From contig NC_087068.1 of the NCBI RefSeq assembly GCF_963678635.1, positions 1,176,001-1,240,000 of the forward strand: a stretch of 64,000 nucleotides of DNA. The letters run 5' to 3'. A program made the position numbers and the translations under genes. Numbering within the stretch: the first letter of the stretch is position 1; every line of letters begins with the position of its first letter. Shown here piece by piece: positions 22,462-32,709 of this stretch. The stretch comes from Symsagittifera roscoffensis (lineage: Eukaryota > Xenacoelomorpha > Acoela > Convolutidae). The notes below the pieces were generated by a model. That model saw only the letters and a program-made list of their open reading frames with translations, was not told the origin of the DNA and searched no databases.

Positions 22462-22723
22462 ATTATGCATAACAAGTCACCAAATTGCATGCATTGGCAC
22501 CGCCACAGTTGTGTTTAAATTCCCTCCTTTCTTCTTGAGTGGCAACGATCACGTGATATCTTGCGATGATTGCTACTCCTCGCTTGTCTTTTGGGACAAC
22601 AGCGAGACTAATCTTCAGACTACCTTGTGCTATTTGAAACTAATATATTCGATTATTTTGTAAATCCAGTTCGGTTAGATGTTGAACAACTTAATAATTG
22701 CATCATTTGCTTCAGTAGGTAAA

Positions 22724-22729
22724 AATAAA
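22724..22729 (+). terminator. Polyadenylation signal AATAAA, terminal exon a
   Basis: A canonical AATAAA lies 263 bases after the stop codon of terminal exon a. It is followed by T-rich sequence, as expected for a 3' end. Confidence 0.55.
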
Positions 22730-23452
22730 CTAACAAATTCTTTTTATGTTGTCACCATACACTGCTTCGATCATTTCCAATTTATACTCTGATCTGATTT
22801 CTGTTCACGCCAAGAAAACTCAAAAAAGTAATGATGTAAATTATCGTGTACAAATGTGCTAGTTTCGGAATTTTTCGACATTCCACTGTTTTTGAAACCT
22901 AACATAGTCTATTTTTCACAAGTATTGAGTAATCCGAAGCCCTCTATCGATGTTTAAACTTCTTGCCAGTTTTGTGGAGAACTGTTGTATCAAAAATCAA
23001 TTGATCCTTGCTGAAAATTTGGTTTTTCATCAAAAACATCTGAATGAAGTGGACGCCTCTTTGATACAACTGTTTTATTAGTTGAAATTAAATGTTTAAA
23101 AATGTACATTTTTTATTGTGGTTTGAAGTCTTGAGATAAAAACAACAGATGTTTTTGCGACTGCATGCTCCTGACGAATTAACCCTTCAACTCGTGTGAT
23201 TAAGCGGTGAGTCCAGCATGCTAATAAAACTATTCAAATCATCAAAAACGAAACGTATAGATTTCGATAGAAAATTTGACATTTTTAAATGTGTATCTGC
23301 TTCATTTTGTAGCTTGAAAGCGAGAAACTCGGGACTTGAAGTTTTGAATTTTGGACTGTATTTTTTGAATTTTACTGTTTGCGAATATTGAAAGTTACTG
23401 TTTTTTGACTAAGCAAAATCTTTTCTGTAAAGTGAGTGTGGCTCTTTTCTAG

Positions 23453-23822
23453 TCAACAAGATGAGCAGATTGAAAGTCTTATTCTCGCCCAAACCTTCCA
23501 CCCGGGAGGAGCCGCGGGAACCTCTCTCAACGCAACCCCGAACGACCCGCTCAAACTGACGGCAATGAAATCGACCCGACAACGCAGCAGCTCCATCGCC
23601 GGATCCCAATTCAATGCACAACTGGCGCTTGCAGCCGCACAGCCCGGAGCCTCTGGGTCCTCGGCCCTGAAACAAATTATGGCGGGAAAAGCTGCAGCGA
23701 AGCACTTTGATATAGATGATTTGGCATCTTTCCAGCAAGAACTGGCATCAGCTTCCGATTCGAAAAAGAAAATGTCTGTGCATCAACTAAACGACCACAC
23801 AGAAAGTGCCGAAGAGTTTTGA
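23453..23822 (+). CDS. MYH9/MYH10-like: Myosin II alternative terminal exon b (122 full codons plus a split Ser)
   Basis: Acceptor GGCTCTTTTCTAG is followed by T, completing Ser (AG|T). The frame then stays open through QQDEQIESLILAQTFHPGGA, a Ser/Arg patch (STRQRSSSIAGSQF), an Ala/Gln-rich stretch and an acidic end (HTESAEEF) to TGA at 23820-23822. GC content and codon use resemble the other exons and differ from the flanking intron. The ATG at 23436 upstream of the acceptor could make this a separate small ORF, but I favour an alternative tail. I do not recognise the sequence as a known tailpiece. Confidence 0.65.
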
Positions 23823-24359
23823 AGAAATCTTGAGTTGTTTTTATAATATTCAGTCGAAGTTTGAATTAGTGTGCTGACGAGTGCTTCATTGCTTAGCTTA
23901 TTTAGTTCGATGCTCAAAAAAGTTGTATGGTTGATGTTTTCTTTTAGTTTTTTTTTCACAAAACACTCGTTTTATACTCGAATATCAATGTCATCTTTTC
24001 CAATAGTGAAAATTTATCGATCATTTTTCAACTGATTTCTAACGCTCACGTTAATTAGGAAGCTTGGCCCGATTATTTGATGGCTAAGTTGTGGTGTATC
24101 TTTTAATTAGAGATACCTTTAAATGTGCCTTGATTTTTGATGTTCACTCAACTAACTGTTCCCTTATTTTTAATCAATTCCAGTCGTAACAGCTCCATGG
24201 AGAAGACTGATTTAAGCCATTGCTTTTAATTTGGTCCAATGTAGATGTAAGATATGATAAATCAGCAATTGCAGAATCAGTGTTGATACTATACAGATGT
24301 TCTTCATGCAAGTCAGCAACTGAGTTGTTGTAGTGCTGTTTCTTACTAATTATAGTTGA

Positions 24360-24365
24360 AATAAA
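24360..24365 (+). terminator. Candidate polyadenylation signal AATAAA after exon b
   Basis: AATAAA occurs about 540 bases after the exon b stop codon, in AT-rich sequence. It could be chance at this base composition. Confidence 0.35.
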
Positions 24366-25069
24366 AATAAGTGATAATTTATATAATTCATTGGTCAACG
24401 CCCAAAACAAATTTTCTAATCCGTGTTTTTCATTCTCACTAAACTAGATATTAGCTATGACAGGCTTCAGATTTGGAGGAACTATCAGTAAAGATCCTTG
24501 AAGGCATTGGCGCGCTCAGTTCTTCTGGAGGAATGATTCTGAACACTTGATGGACACTTGTTCAGGTCCTGTTTTTCGGCAAGTCTTGAGAATGTGTTCA
24601 CATCTTTTGTTTGGCAGTCTGACTATTGAAGCTTGATTTGAAGTTAATTTGACCAGCTGAGTTCAAAACTATACTTGAACTGTTGAAATTGATATTCATT
24701 TGATACTTGAGCAAACGCTTTCAGTTTTCTCCTACTTTCAGTCTTGTCTTAGAGATTTTAGTTCTTTTCCTACGCTTTTTTTGGTACATTTTTACATGTT
24801 ATGTCGAATTTCTGTGTCCAGTTTTGTAGCAAAATTTGCATTCCCGAACTGTAATCGATGCTAAGGATATTAATACAGGGTATTGTAAATCTGTGTGCCA
24901 AGGAACGTAGTGAACAATATGCTTTTTTATGCCGTGTGATTTCTTAATTTTTTCTGGAAAATTGAAATTTGATCCCAGTCAAATTTGATTTTTCGTGGTT
25001 TGACCTGTTATTAAAAGGGACGTTTGGAAGACTTTTTATATAGGTGTTGGTTGTTTGTTTCTTTTTTGA

Positions 25070-25480
25070 GGTAAAAGTCTTTGAATGCTCTAATAACTAG
25101 AGGTGCTTTCATACATATTAATGCAGTTATGAATGAACTTCTAAAATGTGCATTCATAAATTCATTAATACGCATTTTTTGAGTTCAGTTTACATTCATC
25201 TGCTGACAGTTAGGTAAATTGCTCTGTCGAAATACGTGTGTGTAAATTGCGAAAATATACGCAAACTACTATTTTCGACAGTGGAATTTAATTTTAAATT
25301 TCCAAGCGGATTAGAAAATGTTACCTATTAATCAATCCAGGTTTAAGGCCATATATTTCAACTTTGAATTCGAAAGATTTTTTTCAAAAAAGTCGGTTTT
25401 TGTTCTGTTTCCTTGCGTATATTGACTTTTTCCGAACTGTCTGTTGGCTCTGTTTTCTTTTAAAATTCAATTTAAGTACA
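25070..25480 (+). repeat. Family B dispersed repeat, copy in the 24-28 kb region
   Basis: It carries AAAAGTCTTTGAATGCTCTA, TTCATCTGCTGACAGTTAGG, AAGCGGATTAGAAAATG and the end CTGTCTGTTGGCTCTGTTTT. A more decayed unit follows at 25490-25800. Confidence 0.55.
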
Positions 25481-26854
25481 TTTGCTAAAAGGAAGGCAAA
25501 TTATGCTCTCCAGGAAAAAAAATTGTTTGTCGCGAAAAAAAAACGAGAATTACTTAGTTTTGAAGGTGGATTTCAATTATGAGAATTTGCAGCGGAATTA
25601 TAAAATTAACCATTGATTAGTTTTCTAATTAAATTAGCTTAATGGAATTAAAATATTAGAAAAGATTTTTTAATTTCATAAAGTTTGATGTGTTTTCGAA
25701 AACTGATGAATGTTCAAAAAAGTCATTCATCTTTTCCAGTGTGTTAAGTTCATTGACACCTCTGAACTGAATGTTGATGTTGGCATTGGTTAAGTTCATT
25801 TAGTACAAATGAAAGCGAATGACGCTCCCCAAAATTATCTGAGTAAATGGAATGATAAAACGTTTTAGATCAAGTTTGTAACGTGGAGTTCTATTTCTAG
25901 ATGACCCACCGAAAAAAAAATCAGATTTTTTACCTTTGCGAGAGCAAGCGCTTTGTAATCGGGAACTAGATTGTTTTTCCATAAAACAGTTTGAAGATTT
26001 CTTAGAAAATCATAACCAAATTATGTTGTTTTTATTGAAAATTTATTGAATTTTTTTGCTGGCTTCAATAATGCTTTTTATGGTATCGAGGTATCAATGC
26101 ATCCGACTTTATAAAAAAGATTACATAAATGTTCGAAAAGTTTTTGCACACTTATTTCACTTTTTGACTCTAAGGGAGTCTACTTGATTTTTTTTAGATC
26201 TTTTTGCCGCAGTTTTGCCCCTGAAGACTGCCAAGTTATCAATAGGTGTCAAAAATTGTCCTAAGATAATTTTTCGGTGCGTGAAGTTTTCCAAGAAAAA
26301 AAATTTTTTTTTTCACTTACCACTGCTGAAAAACGAAATAATTTTTTTTGTCCTTTTTCATAAGTACTTTTCAAAAAGACGTTTTTTCTCAAGCATTTTG
26401 AAGCGTTGGTTCGATACTTCTTTTTGAATAGTTTTTCTATGACACCCTGCTAATGATGTAACTTTTTAAAACCTTTTGTTTCAAAATCTCATTTAAAAAA
26501 ACTTGTCGGCTGTTACAGAAGCAGGGTCTTTTTTGTTAATGCTTTGAGTAATTGTAGCTCTATTTAAAATTTATCGCTATATATAAGCATTGTGTTGCAA
26601 AAGCTAATTGTATTTCAAGAAAATTGCCTGATTTTTTTGTTGATTTCTATTTTTGTTGCCTACTGTTTTTTTTAACTAGAAAAAAAGAGAACCCTTCGTC
26701 CTAGTGTCATTGAAGTTATGATTTTGCTTCATTACAAGAATGTATCGATTGCTTACTCTATAAAGCCTTTAATATTTTGGTGAGGATCAGATTAATTCAT
26801 TCGTGACTTTTGATTGCACAAGCGATCAGCTTAGTGTCTTCTTACGAATTTTGT

Positions 26855-27060
26855 TTTTCCAACTGAACTCGCAAATTAAAGTGTTCACTTATTTGGAAAT
26901 TTCACTGTAACATTAGAAATTGCATAGCATCGTTTCTCTGCTTTATTTGACTTTTAATCTCTAGGTAGCCGGTTTCGAATCTCAGGCGTAGCACTTTATA
27001 GAGCAGCTTTTTGTGTTCTCGCTTGTTTGCAAAGCCAAGCTTCGCCTCTGTTTTTTCAAT
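26855..27060 (+). repeat. Family A repeat copy, truncated core
   Basis: The left end AACTCGCAAATTAAAGTGTTC and right end GCAAAGCCAAGCTTCGCCTC match the other copies. Most of the central tRNA-like region is reduced to its T-arm side. Confidence 0.5.
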
Positions 27061-27497
27061 ACAGTTCAGGTTCTTCATTTTATCGAAGATAAGTTCGGTT
27101 TTTGAATGACCGAAATCCAAATTGTGTAAAAAGCGTAATTGGCTTAGTTTCGACAATGGATTTTTAATGTTTAGATATCCGGAAAAATGTTGCTGACTGG
27201 TCCGGTTTTCACAAGTTTGCCTAAGTCTATCGAGTTTCAACCATAAAAGATTATTGAAAATCAAAGATCTTAAAGGATCTTGAAACTTCCAACCCTCGGT
27301 CGTTTTTTTTTGCTTCGCCTCTATGTTAAATTAGAGTCACATTTATCAAAAAAGAGTCAATCATCAAAAAAGCGGTATATGAAATTAAAAGCCATATTTT
27401 TTTCATTTTTTTTGTTGTACTTTTCCAGCTCTTAAAGTAAAATCAATTGGTTTTCGCGTGTCTAGTTCTAAACTTGCTTTCAAGAAGAAAATTGTTG

Positions 27498-27590
27498 TTT
27501 ACCCTTGCGATAAGCAAGGGTATTGCTATCGGTTACTAGACTTGGCAGTAAATAACTTTGTTCACAGGATGACTGAATTTTTGGTCATCT
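27498..27590 (+). repeat. Stem-loop repeat motif (CCCTTGC...GCAAGGG)
   Basis: ACCCTTGCGATAAGCAAGGG folds as a 7-bp stem with a 5-base loop and is followed by TATTGCTATCGGTTACTAGA and AAATAACTTTGTTCACAGG. Related copies are near 4152 (same order, including AATAACTTTGCTCACAGG), 17755, 25930 and 29910. The family is short, dispersed and unassigned. Confidence 0.5.
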
Positions 27591-28562
27591 CTACTTTCTT
27601 CAACGAACAGGCGATGGAGAACTGACAGTTTTTGAGCATGCCTGCAATTTAATATCCTGTTCTATTCGAAAATTTTTAAAGTTGATTTCAGCAAATCAGA
27701 TTTTATTACATCAGTTTTTGTTTTCGTTTTATTATCTTATTCGGTTTGAAAGGTGGCGGCTTAAAATATATTGTTTTAGAGGCTTTTTTGGGAGGCTTGA
27801 GGTGCAAGCAACTCATCTTTAAGTGTTTTGAGGGGGGGACTTAAATACGTTTTGAGTTTTTGAAATTTTTCTAACAAAAACATTTTTTTCGGCGCAACTG
27901 TCTGCTCAAGAATTGTCGGTTTTTTTACTACGTTATCCGTTTTTTATGTTTAGTTAAAATTCAATTTTTTATACTTTTCCGTATTTTCATGAGAGAAATT
28001 TTTCGATAAGAAAAAGGAAAGTTTTTGGTAGATCAATTTTTCGATATTTTTATTTTACGGCTTTTCATCTCTATTTTTATTGGTTTGTTTGTCCTGCTTT
28101 ATTTGGGTTTTATTGCATGTAGCGCGAGGCGAATTTCTAAATGGGCGGTTATTTTAGTTCCAAGATTTTTGCAAAGGTTTTTTTCGGATTTGCCAAATCA
28201 TCTAGAACTAGTGAGTAACATTCATTTTCCTATCTCAAGTAGTGCGAAGCTTTGCTTTGCCTCTGAGTTAAATTTTCCGTTCATCTGGTTTTTTAATTGG
28301 GTCATAAACGTTTGATCTAATTGAATTGCCGTTAATATGAATATGGTAGAATGTAATTTAGTCTCATAAGAAATGGGAAAATTCGTTTTTGATTAATTGT
28401 TCATTCAGTTTTCCAAATGTCTTCAATTTTGGTTATTTTTGAGACTGCCCTCTCATTGAGCGTTCCTGATGTTAGTTTGTCGATAAAGACTTTTAATTGG
28501 AATAGTTCAAGTGTGTCTGAATTTCAACTGGAATAATTAAATATTTGTATTGCCACTTTCAG

Positions 28563-28713
28563 ATTAATAGTTAGGTGGAGTGATGAGAGACAAGTGGAAG
28601 AAGAAGCGAGTGAGGAGGCTGAAGAAGAAGAGGAGGAAGATGAGGGAGAGGTCAAAGTAGGAGAGGGGAGAGAGAGAGTCAGAGACATCGTTACAGGAGA
28701 CACACACCACTGA
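28563..28713 (+). CDS. MYH9/MYH10-like: Candidate myosin II alternative terminal exon c (Glu-rich tail)
   Basis: Acceptor TTGCCACTTTCAG is followed by A, completing Arg (AG|A). The frame then reads LIVRWSDERQVEEEASEEAE, an all-acidic EEEEEDEGE run and VRDIVTGDTHH to TGA at 28711-28713. It is phase-compatible with the last rod exon. Purine-rich coding sequence stands out from T-rich surroundings. It may be a third tailpiece or an exon of an unrelated transcript. Confidence 0.5.
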
Positions 28714-29134
28714 TTCATACCACTATAGTAATTCACTCTACTGAAATACGAATACTGCCAAATTCACAAATTAATATCCAAAATGACTCTCAGAGAAGAC
28801 TTGAACTGCATCACATCACCAGCCTGAAACCAAACAACAAACTTCACTCAAAGACACTTCCATGCCGCAACAGTTGTTTTTGAGCTGAATAAGGCATCAA
28901 TTCCGAACTATTTCACCGAACTGTACTCGAAGATGCCAAAATGAAGAACATAGCTAGCAGAGCATGTACAAAAGAACAAAGTGGACTATGTAAAACTGGA
29001 CTCCCTTGAATTTCCTTGTTCTCGTTAGTCTTACGGTCTCTTAGCGTTGTAAATACATTGTGTCATGTGTTTCATATGCGTTTCATAGTTTGTCATTATT
29101 CGCTTGTGCAAATTGAAAATTTGTTTTGCTTTTA

Positions 29135-29140
29135 ATTAAA
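29135..29140 (+). terminator. Candidate polyadenylation signal ATTAAA after exon c
   Basis: ATTAAA lies about 420 bases beyond the exon c stop codon, followed by a T/GT-rich stretch. It supports a + strand transcript end here, weakly. Confidence 0.35.
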
Positions 29141-30039
29141 AATTGTGATATCAATCTTTAAGATCGATTCTGGCCGTCAGTTTCATTGGAAAAAACTTTG
29201 ATTACAGGTGTTGTGCTTTTTTGACAGGAAACTTGACATGAGGCCTCTTTTTTGTGATATGAAAGGTAGTGAATATAATGAATGGAGACTTTCAGCAGTC
29301 TTGAAAAAAACTATCAAAAATTTGCTATTCAGTTTTTTTTATACGGGTTAGACTCAGTTCAGACATAATAATTTTAGATAGAGGCAGGTAGCGTAAGTTT
29401 TAAAGCTGCTTAAGCTAAACAATTTTTAAAAATTCGAATATAATTATCCGGAAAAGTTGGTAAAAGAAAAAGGAGAAGCTCAAAATAAATCATTCGAAGC
29501 TGCAAATGAAAAAGCAAATCAGAAAAAGCATTTCTGATACTATCACAAACGGGGTGACCTTTTTAAAGAGCGGAAACCCTGTAATGTATTTCGCCGAGTT
29601 GCTTCAAAGGCAGCAATATGCAACAACTAAATTTGTATTGGCTCATTTGAGAAAAAATTACACATTCAGTTGTGTTCACAATTTTTCTGCAGCTCAGTGT
29701 TTTCGAGATTTTAATTATTTTGAGCTATATCCGATCAATTAAAGCGAGTTCATTGACATTTGCTTAATTCAAATCAGACTCTAAAGTTCCTCAACTATAG
29801 CCCTGTGGTTAGTGAAATTTATTTTATAAGGAAGTTGCTGAATTCAGTGTTGTGCTACTTATTCCTCTGGAGAGCTTGTTTTTTCAGTGCTTATTTTTGT
29901 TTTTTTAATTGGATGTTTACTTTTGCGAGAGCAAATATCTTGTAATCGGGACCTATAAGTTTTTTCCCCTAAAACAATTTTCTTACAAAATTACTTGCTT
30001 TTATTACTTGATTAACCAACTTCCAGGTTCGTTCCCACT

Positions 30040-30098
30040 TGGCTTAGAAGTAGTTCTTTAGGTCTGGGGTTCGAGTCCCGGACTGAACTTTTTTTTCG
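30040..30098 (+). repeat. tRNA-like 3' half followed by a T run
   Basis: GTCTGGGGTTCGAGTCCCGG contains a perfect T-loop type sequence (GGTTCGAGTCC). A run of T follows. The 5' half of a tRNA cannot be paired with it, so it is a fragment or SINE remnant. Confidence 0.4.
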
Positions 30099-30694
30099 GT
30101 ATGAAGGAAGCTGAAAAAGTTCTGGGAAAATTGAAAAGGCCGACTTTCGCTTGTCAGCTTATATTATAATCGTAAACTAATCATAATCGTAAACTCATTA
30201 CTAATTCTGATAAATTTAACTTCTTTTCATTTTTTTTTGGTTTGAAGAGTTCTTCCCTAGTATTGTCGTTGATGTTTCGTAAATTTTGTTTCCAAGTTGA
30301 TTTAAGGCAGGTTTCGCCCATTTTAGAGATTAACGTCTAAAGTTTTTGAAAGAAATAATTTAGTCAACTTAATATTAAACAAATGTACGACTAAGACTTT
30401 CGTTTCTTTTCAGTTGGCTAATTTTTCATATTATTTTGTGGTGGTACGCAAGTGCAGTCAAGCTTTGTTATTGAGTAAATAGGTTGATAACTTCTCCTAA
30501 GAAGTCTTTTTATCAAATTTCGTGTAAATCCATGTAAGTTTTTCATTTATGTTCACAATTTCATTTGGTTGCTTTGTTTTAGAATGATTTTTTTCCTATT
30601 CAGCTTTTTTAATCATTCGTGTGTGAGCGTTCGTTTTGATTCGATTTTCTCTAGATGATAGAAAATAGTATTTTCATCGGAATTTCTAAATTTG

Positions 30695-30740
30695 TGTGTA
30701 TGTGCATGCGTGTGTGTGAGTGCGTGTGTGAATGTGTAAG
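30695..30740 (+). repeat. TG-rich microsatellite
   Basis: An imperfect (TG)n run, with interspersions of A and C, covers about 45 bases. Confidence 0.6.
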
Positions 30741-30780
30741 TTAGGTTTTATTAATATATATTACAAAACTTTATTAAAAA

Positions 30781-30885
30781 AGTCGAATTCGAATCATGGG
30801 TCAATCAGAGTCGAATAATGAGTCGATAGAATCGAATTATGAGTCGAACAGTGTCAAATCATGGGTCGAACATGTTCGAATAATT
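30781..30885 (+). repeat. Minisatellite of GTCGAAT.ATGG units
   Basis: About five imperfect units of roughly 20 bases alternate TCGAATCATGGGTC-like and TCGAATAATGAGTC-like forms. Confidence 0.6.
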
Positions 30886-32574
30886 TGCCGCATTGCTGGT
30901 TAGCGGCAAGTTATGCAACTCAAAATCATTCCAAGTTTATTTGAGACCTGCAGTAATTATAACGCTATTAGACACTAAATTTATCTTTTGTATTGCATGT
31001 AGGGAGATTATTTAAACATTTTCATTTTTTTTCTCATTTAATTGTTTTTTTTTTCAAAAGTATCCACAACTTTTCCGAATCAATAACTTCTTTGAAATCT
31101 TTAGGGCTTTGTCTTGATGCAAAGTGTTTTGTTGTTCTGACTTTCAAAGAAATTGACCAATCGTTTGAGCTCGAGTAGTTTTTCTCTAAACAGACGAAAA
31201 CTGGCTTTTTAACCTGCTATTTCTGCCAAAGTACTTGATAACAAACTAAGCCATAAGGTTTGGTCGGCCAAAAACGGATAGCATAGACTAATAACTAAGG
31301 GAGACTAATATCAAATAGGATTTTGGCGATCAAATTGTGTTCCCACTCATTGAAATCAGAATACTAAAGCTTTTTGTCAAACTGCACATTTAATTCATTT
31401 AATTAAATCTATGTGCATTTTTAGTTTGCGCTTCTAAGTGCTTGAAATTTTTGTTCTTGCTTTCTGATAAATGTTTTTTCAGGTTTTTAAGGTGTGTTGT
31501 CGTGTATTCATTTTTTTTCTCGTTAGCACACTAGTAGCTATCTTGAAGGCGACAATTTTAGTCTTAGACACAAAAATACGGGACCCTTTGTTGACTACTG
31601 TCCCATGAGAGGACTTCGAGAGCTATTTTTAGCTAGTTCAAGTAGGTTTGTAGGTATTTGCCAACTTTGCAGTTCCCCAATTTCACGTTTCAATGTGGTT
31701 CTCTTGCCAAAATTTTTCACGAAAATTGTATGTGTCACAATTTACAATGATATGAAACAAATTTATTTTGATGTCAATCGAAGATTTTTCCTTGATAAAA
31801 AATGTATAATCTTAAGTCCGACCGTTTATAGAAATTGCGGTTTTATACGCCGGCAATCTTAAAAGGAACTATATATGGTGCAGCGTGTGGTTCCACAATT
31901 TGGTCAAAACGATTTTGGTCATTTTGGATCGATCTTGTAATGATACTGTCGTGATCTTTCCAACGGAAACTTTTTTGGAACCGTAGAAATATCTAGAAAT
32001 TTCTTGCTGTGTCAAAAATAAAAATCAGCAGCTTTAATGGTCTTTTTGCGAGATTTCATAGAGGATCAAAACAGGTTAAAAAAATTATGAGTTGTTGGTT
32101 ATCGGAGGTAGCCTTTGATGTCCGTCTGAACCCAGAACCAGTTTGGGACTATCTGGCTGTGTTTTGCCTCTAGCTTTTGGAGTGAGGGCATCTTGTGGAA
32201 TAGTGCGAGACACTGACAAGTAAGAACGTGGGTGTTTCGCTCGTCCCGAACTACCTAGCGTCCGAACCGGTGACCTAGAAAACAAATTCTGATATCTTTC
32301 AACAATTATGAAAAGTGATCATCAAAATACTGATCTATGTAACATACGCATACAAATCTAATTGTAAACTCTTACAGAGCGCCACATCTCGAAACCTTCT
32401 GATCTGATGTTTGCTACAAAAAATATAAATTGCATCGGCATTTTTGCTTTATGCTCTGTGTTTGATTGTATGTTATAATATTGTAACTTGGAGGTTATTA
32501 GTTGAATCGCTGAAATAGGAATAAAAAGTAATAGTACAATACGGAAATGGACTAAGAGAGGATGGAAAAGTGCC

Positions 32575-32709
32575 TCACATGATACTGTTGTGGTCCATCA
32601 TGAATCTATTGATGTCCAGTTCAAGCATTTTTGGTGTGTTCCAGGCATGGTGAGGCGATGACAGCAGCATGTTGTCCTCAATCACGTTTTCGGCCACTGA
32701 GTCCATCTT
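32575..32709 (-). CDS. Coiled-coil gene, last coding exon (window exon 18)
   Basis: It encodes KMDSVAENVIEDNMLLSSPH to RFMMDHNSIM and then TGA (complement of 32575-32577). Acceptor is TTTTTTAATTAG. The tail is not coiled coil. Confidence 0.85.
   Translation of the reverse strand, partial: KMDSVAENVIEDNMLLSSPHHAWNTPKMLELDINRFMMDHNSIM

Larger units (their letters stand above)
23823..28562 (+). other. Long intron or 3' sequence with A and B repeat copies
   Basis: It is strongly T-rich on this strand. Family B units lie at about 25070-25480 and 25490-25800, and a family A copy at about 26855-27060. Stem-loop motif copies are at about 25930 and 27498. No coding exon is recognised before 28563. 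Several hydrophobic open frames here have intron-like composition and were not called. Confidence 0.55.
28714..32574. other. Convergent intergenic region
   Basis: It lies between the last possible myosin exon and the stop of the minus-strand gene. Contents: a stem-loop motif copy near 29910, a tRNA-like 3' half near 30040-30095, a TG-rich microsatellite at about 30695-30740, a minisatellite at 30781-30885 and a GC-richer patch at 32090-32280. No gene is recognised. Confidence 0.55.

Noticed and set aside
22385-22663. A 92-codon ATG frame over terminal exon a
   Set aside because: It is in a different frame from the myosin rod; the in-phase reading gives a tailpiece-like end with a stop at 22459.
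28025-28315. Hydrophobic 96-residue frame as a membrane protein
   Set aside because: T-rich intron-type sequence gives Phe/Leu/Ile-rich chance frames; there is no supporting splice or start context.
28524-28736. Antisense Ser-rich frame over the acidic exon
   Set aside because: It is the reverse reading of GAG/GAA repeats; the + strand reading has the acceptor and the correct phase.
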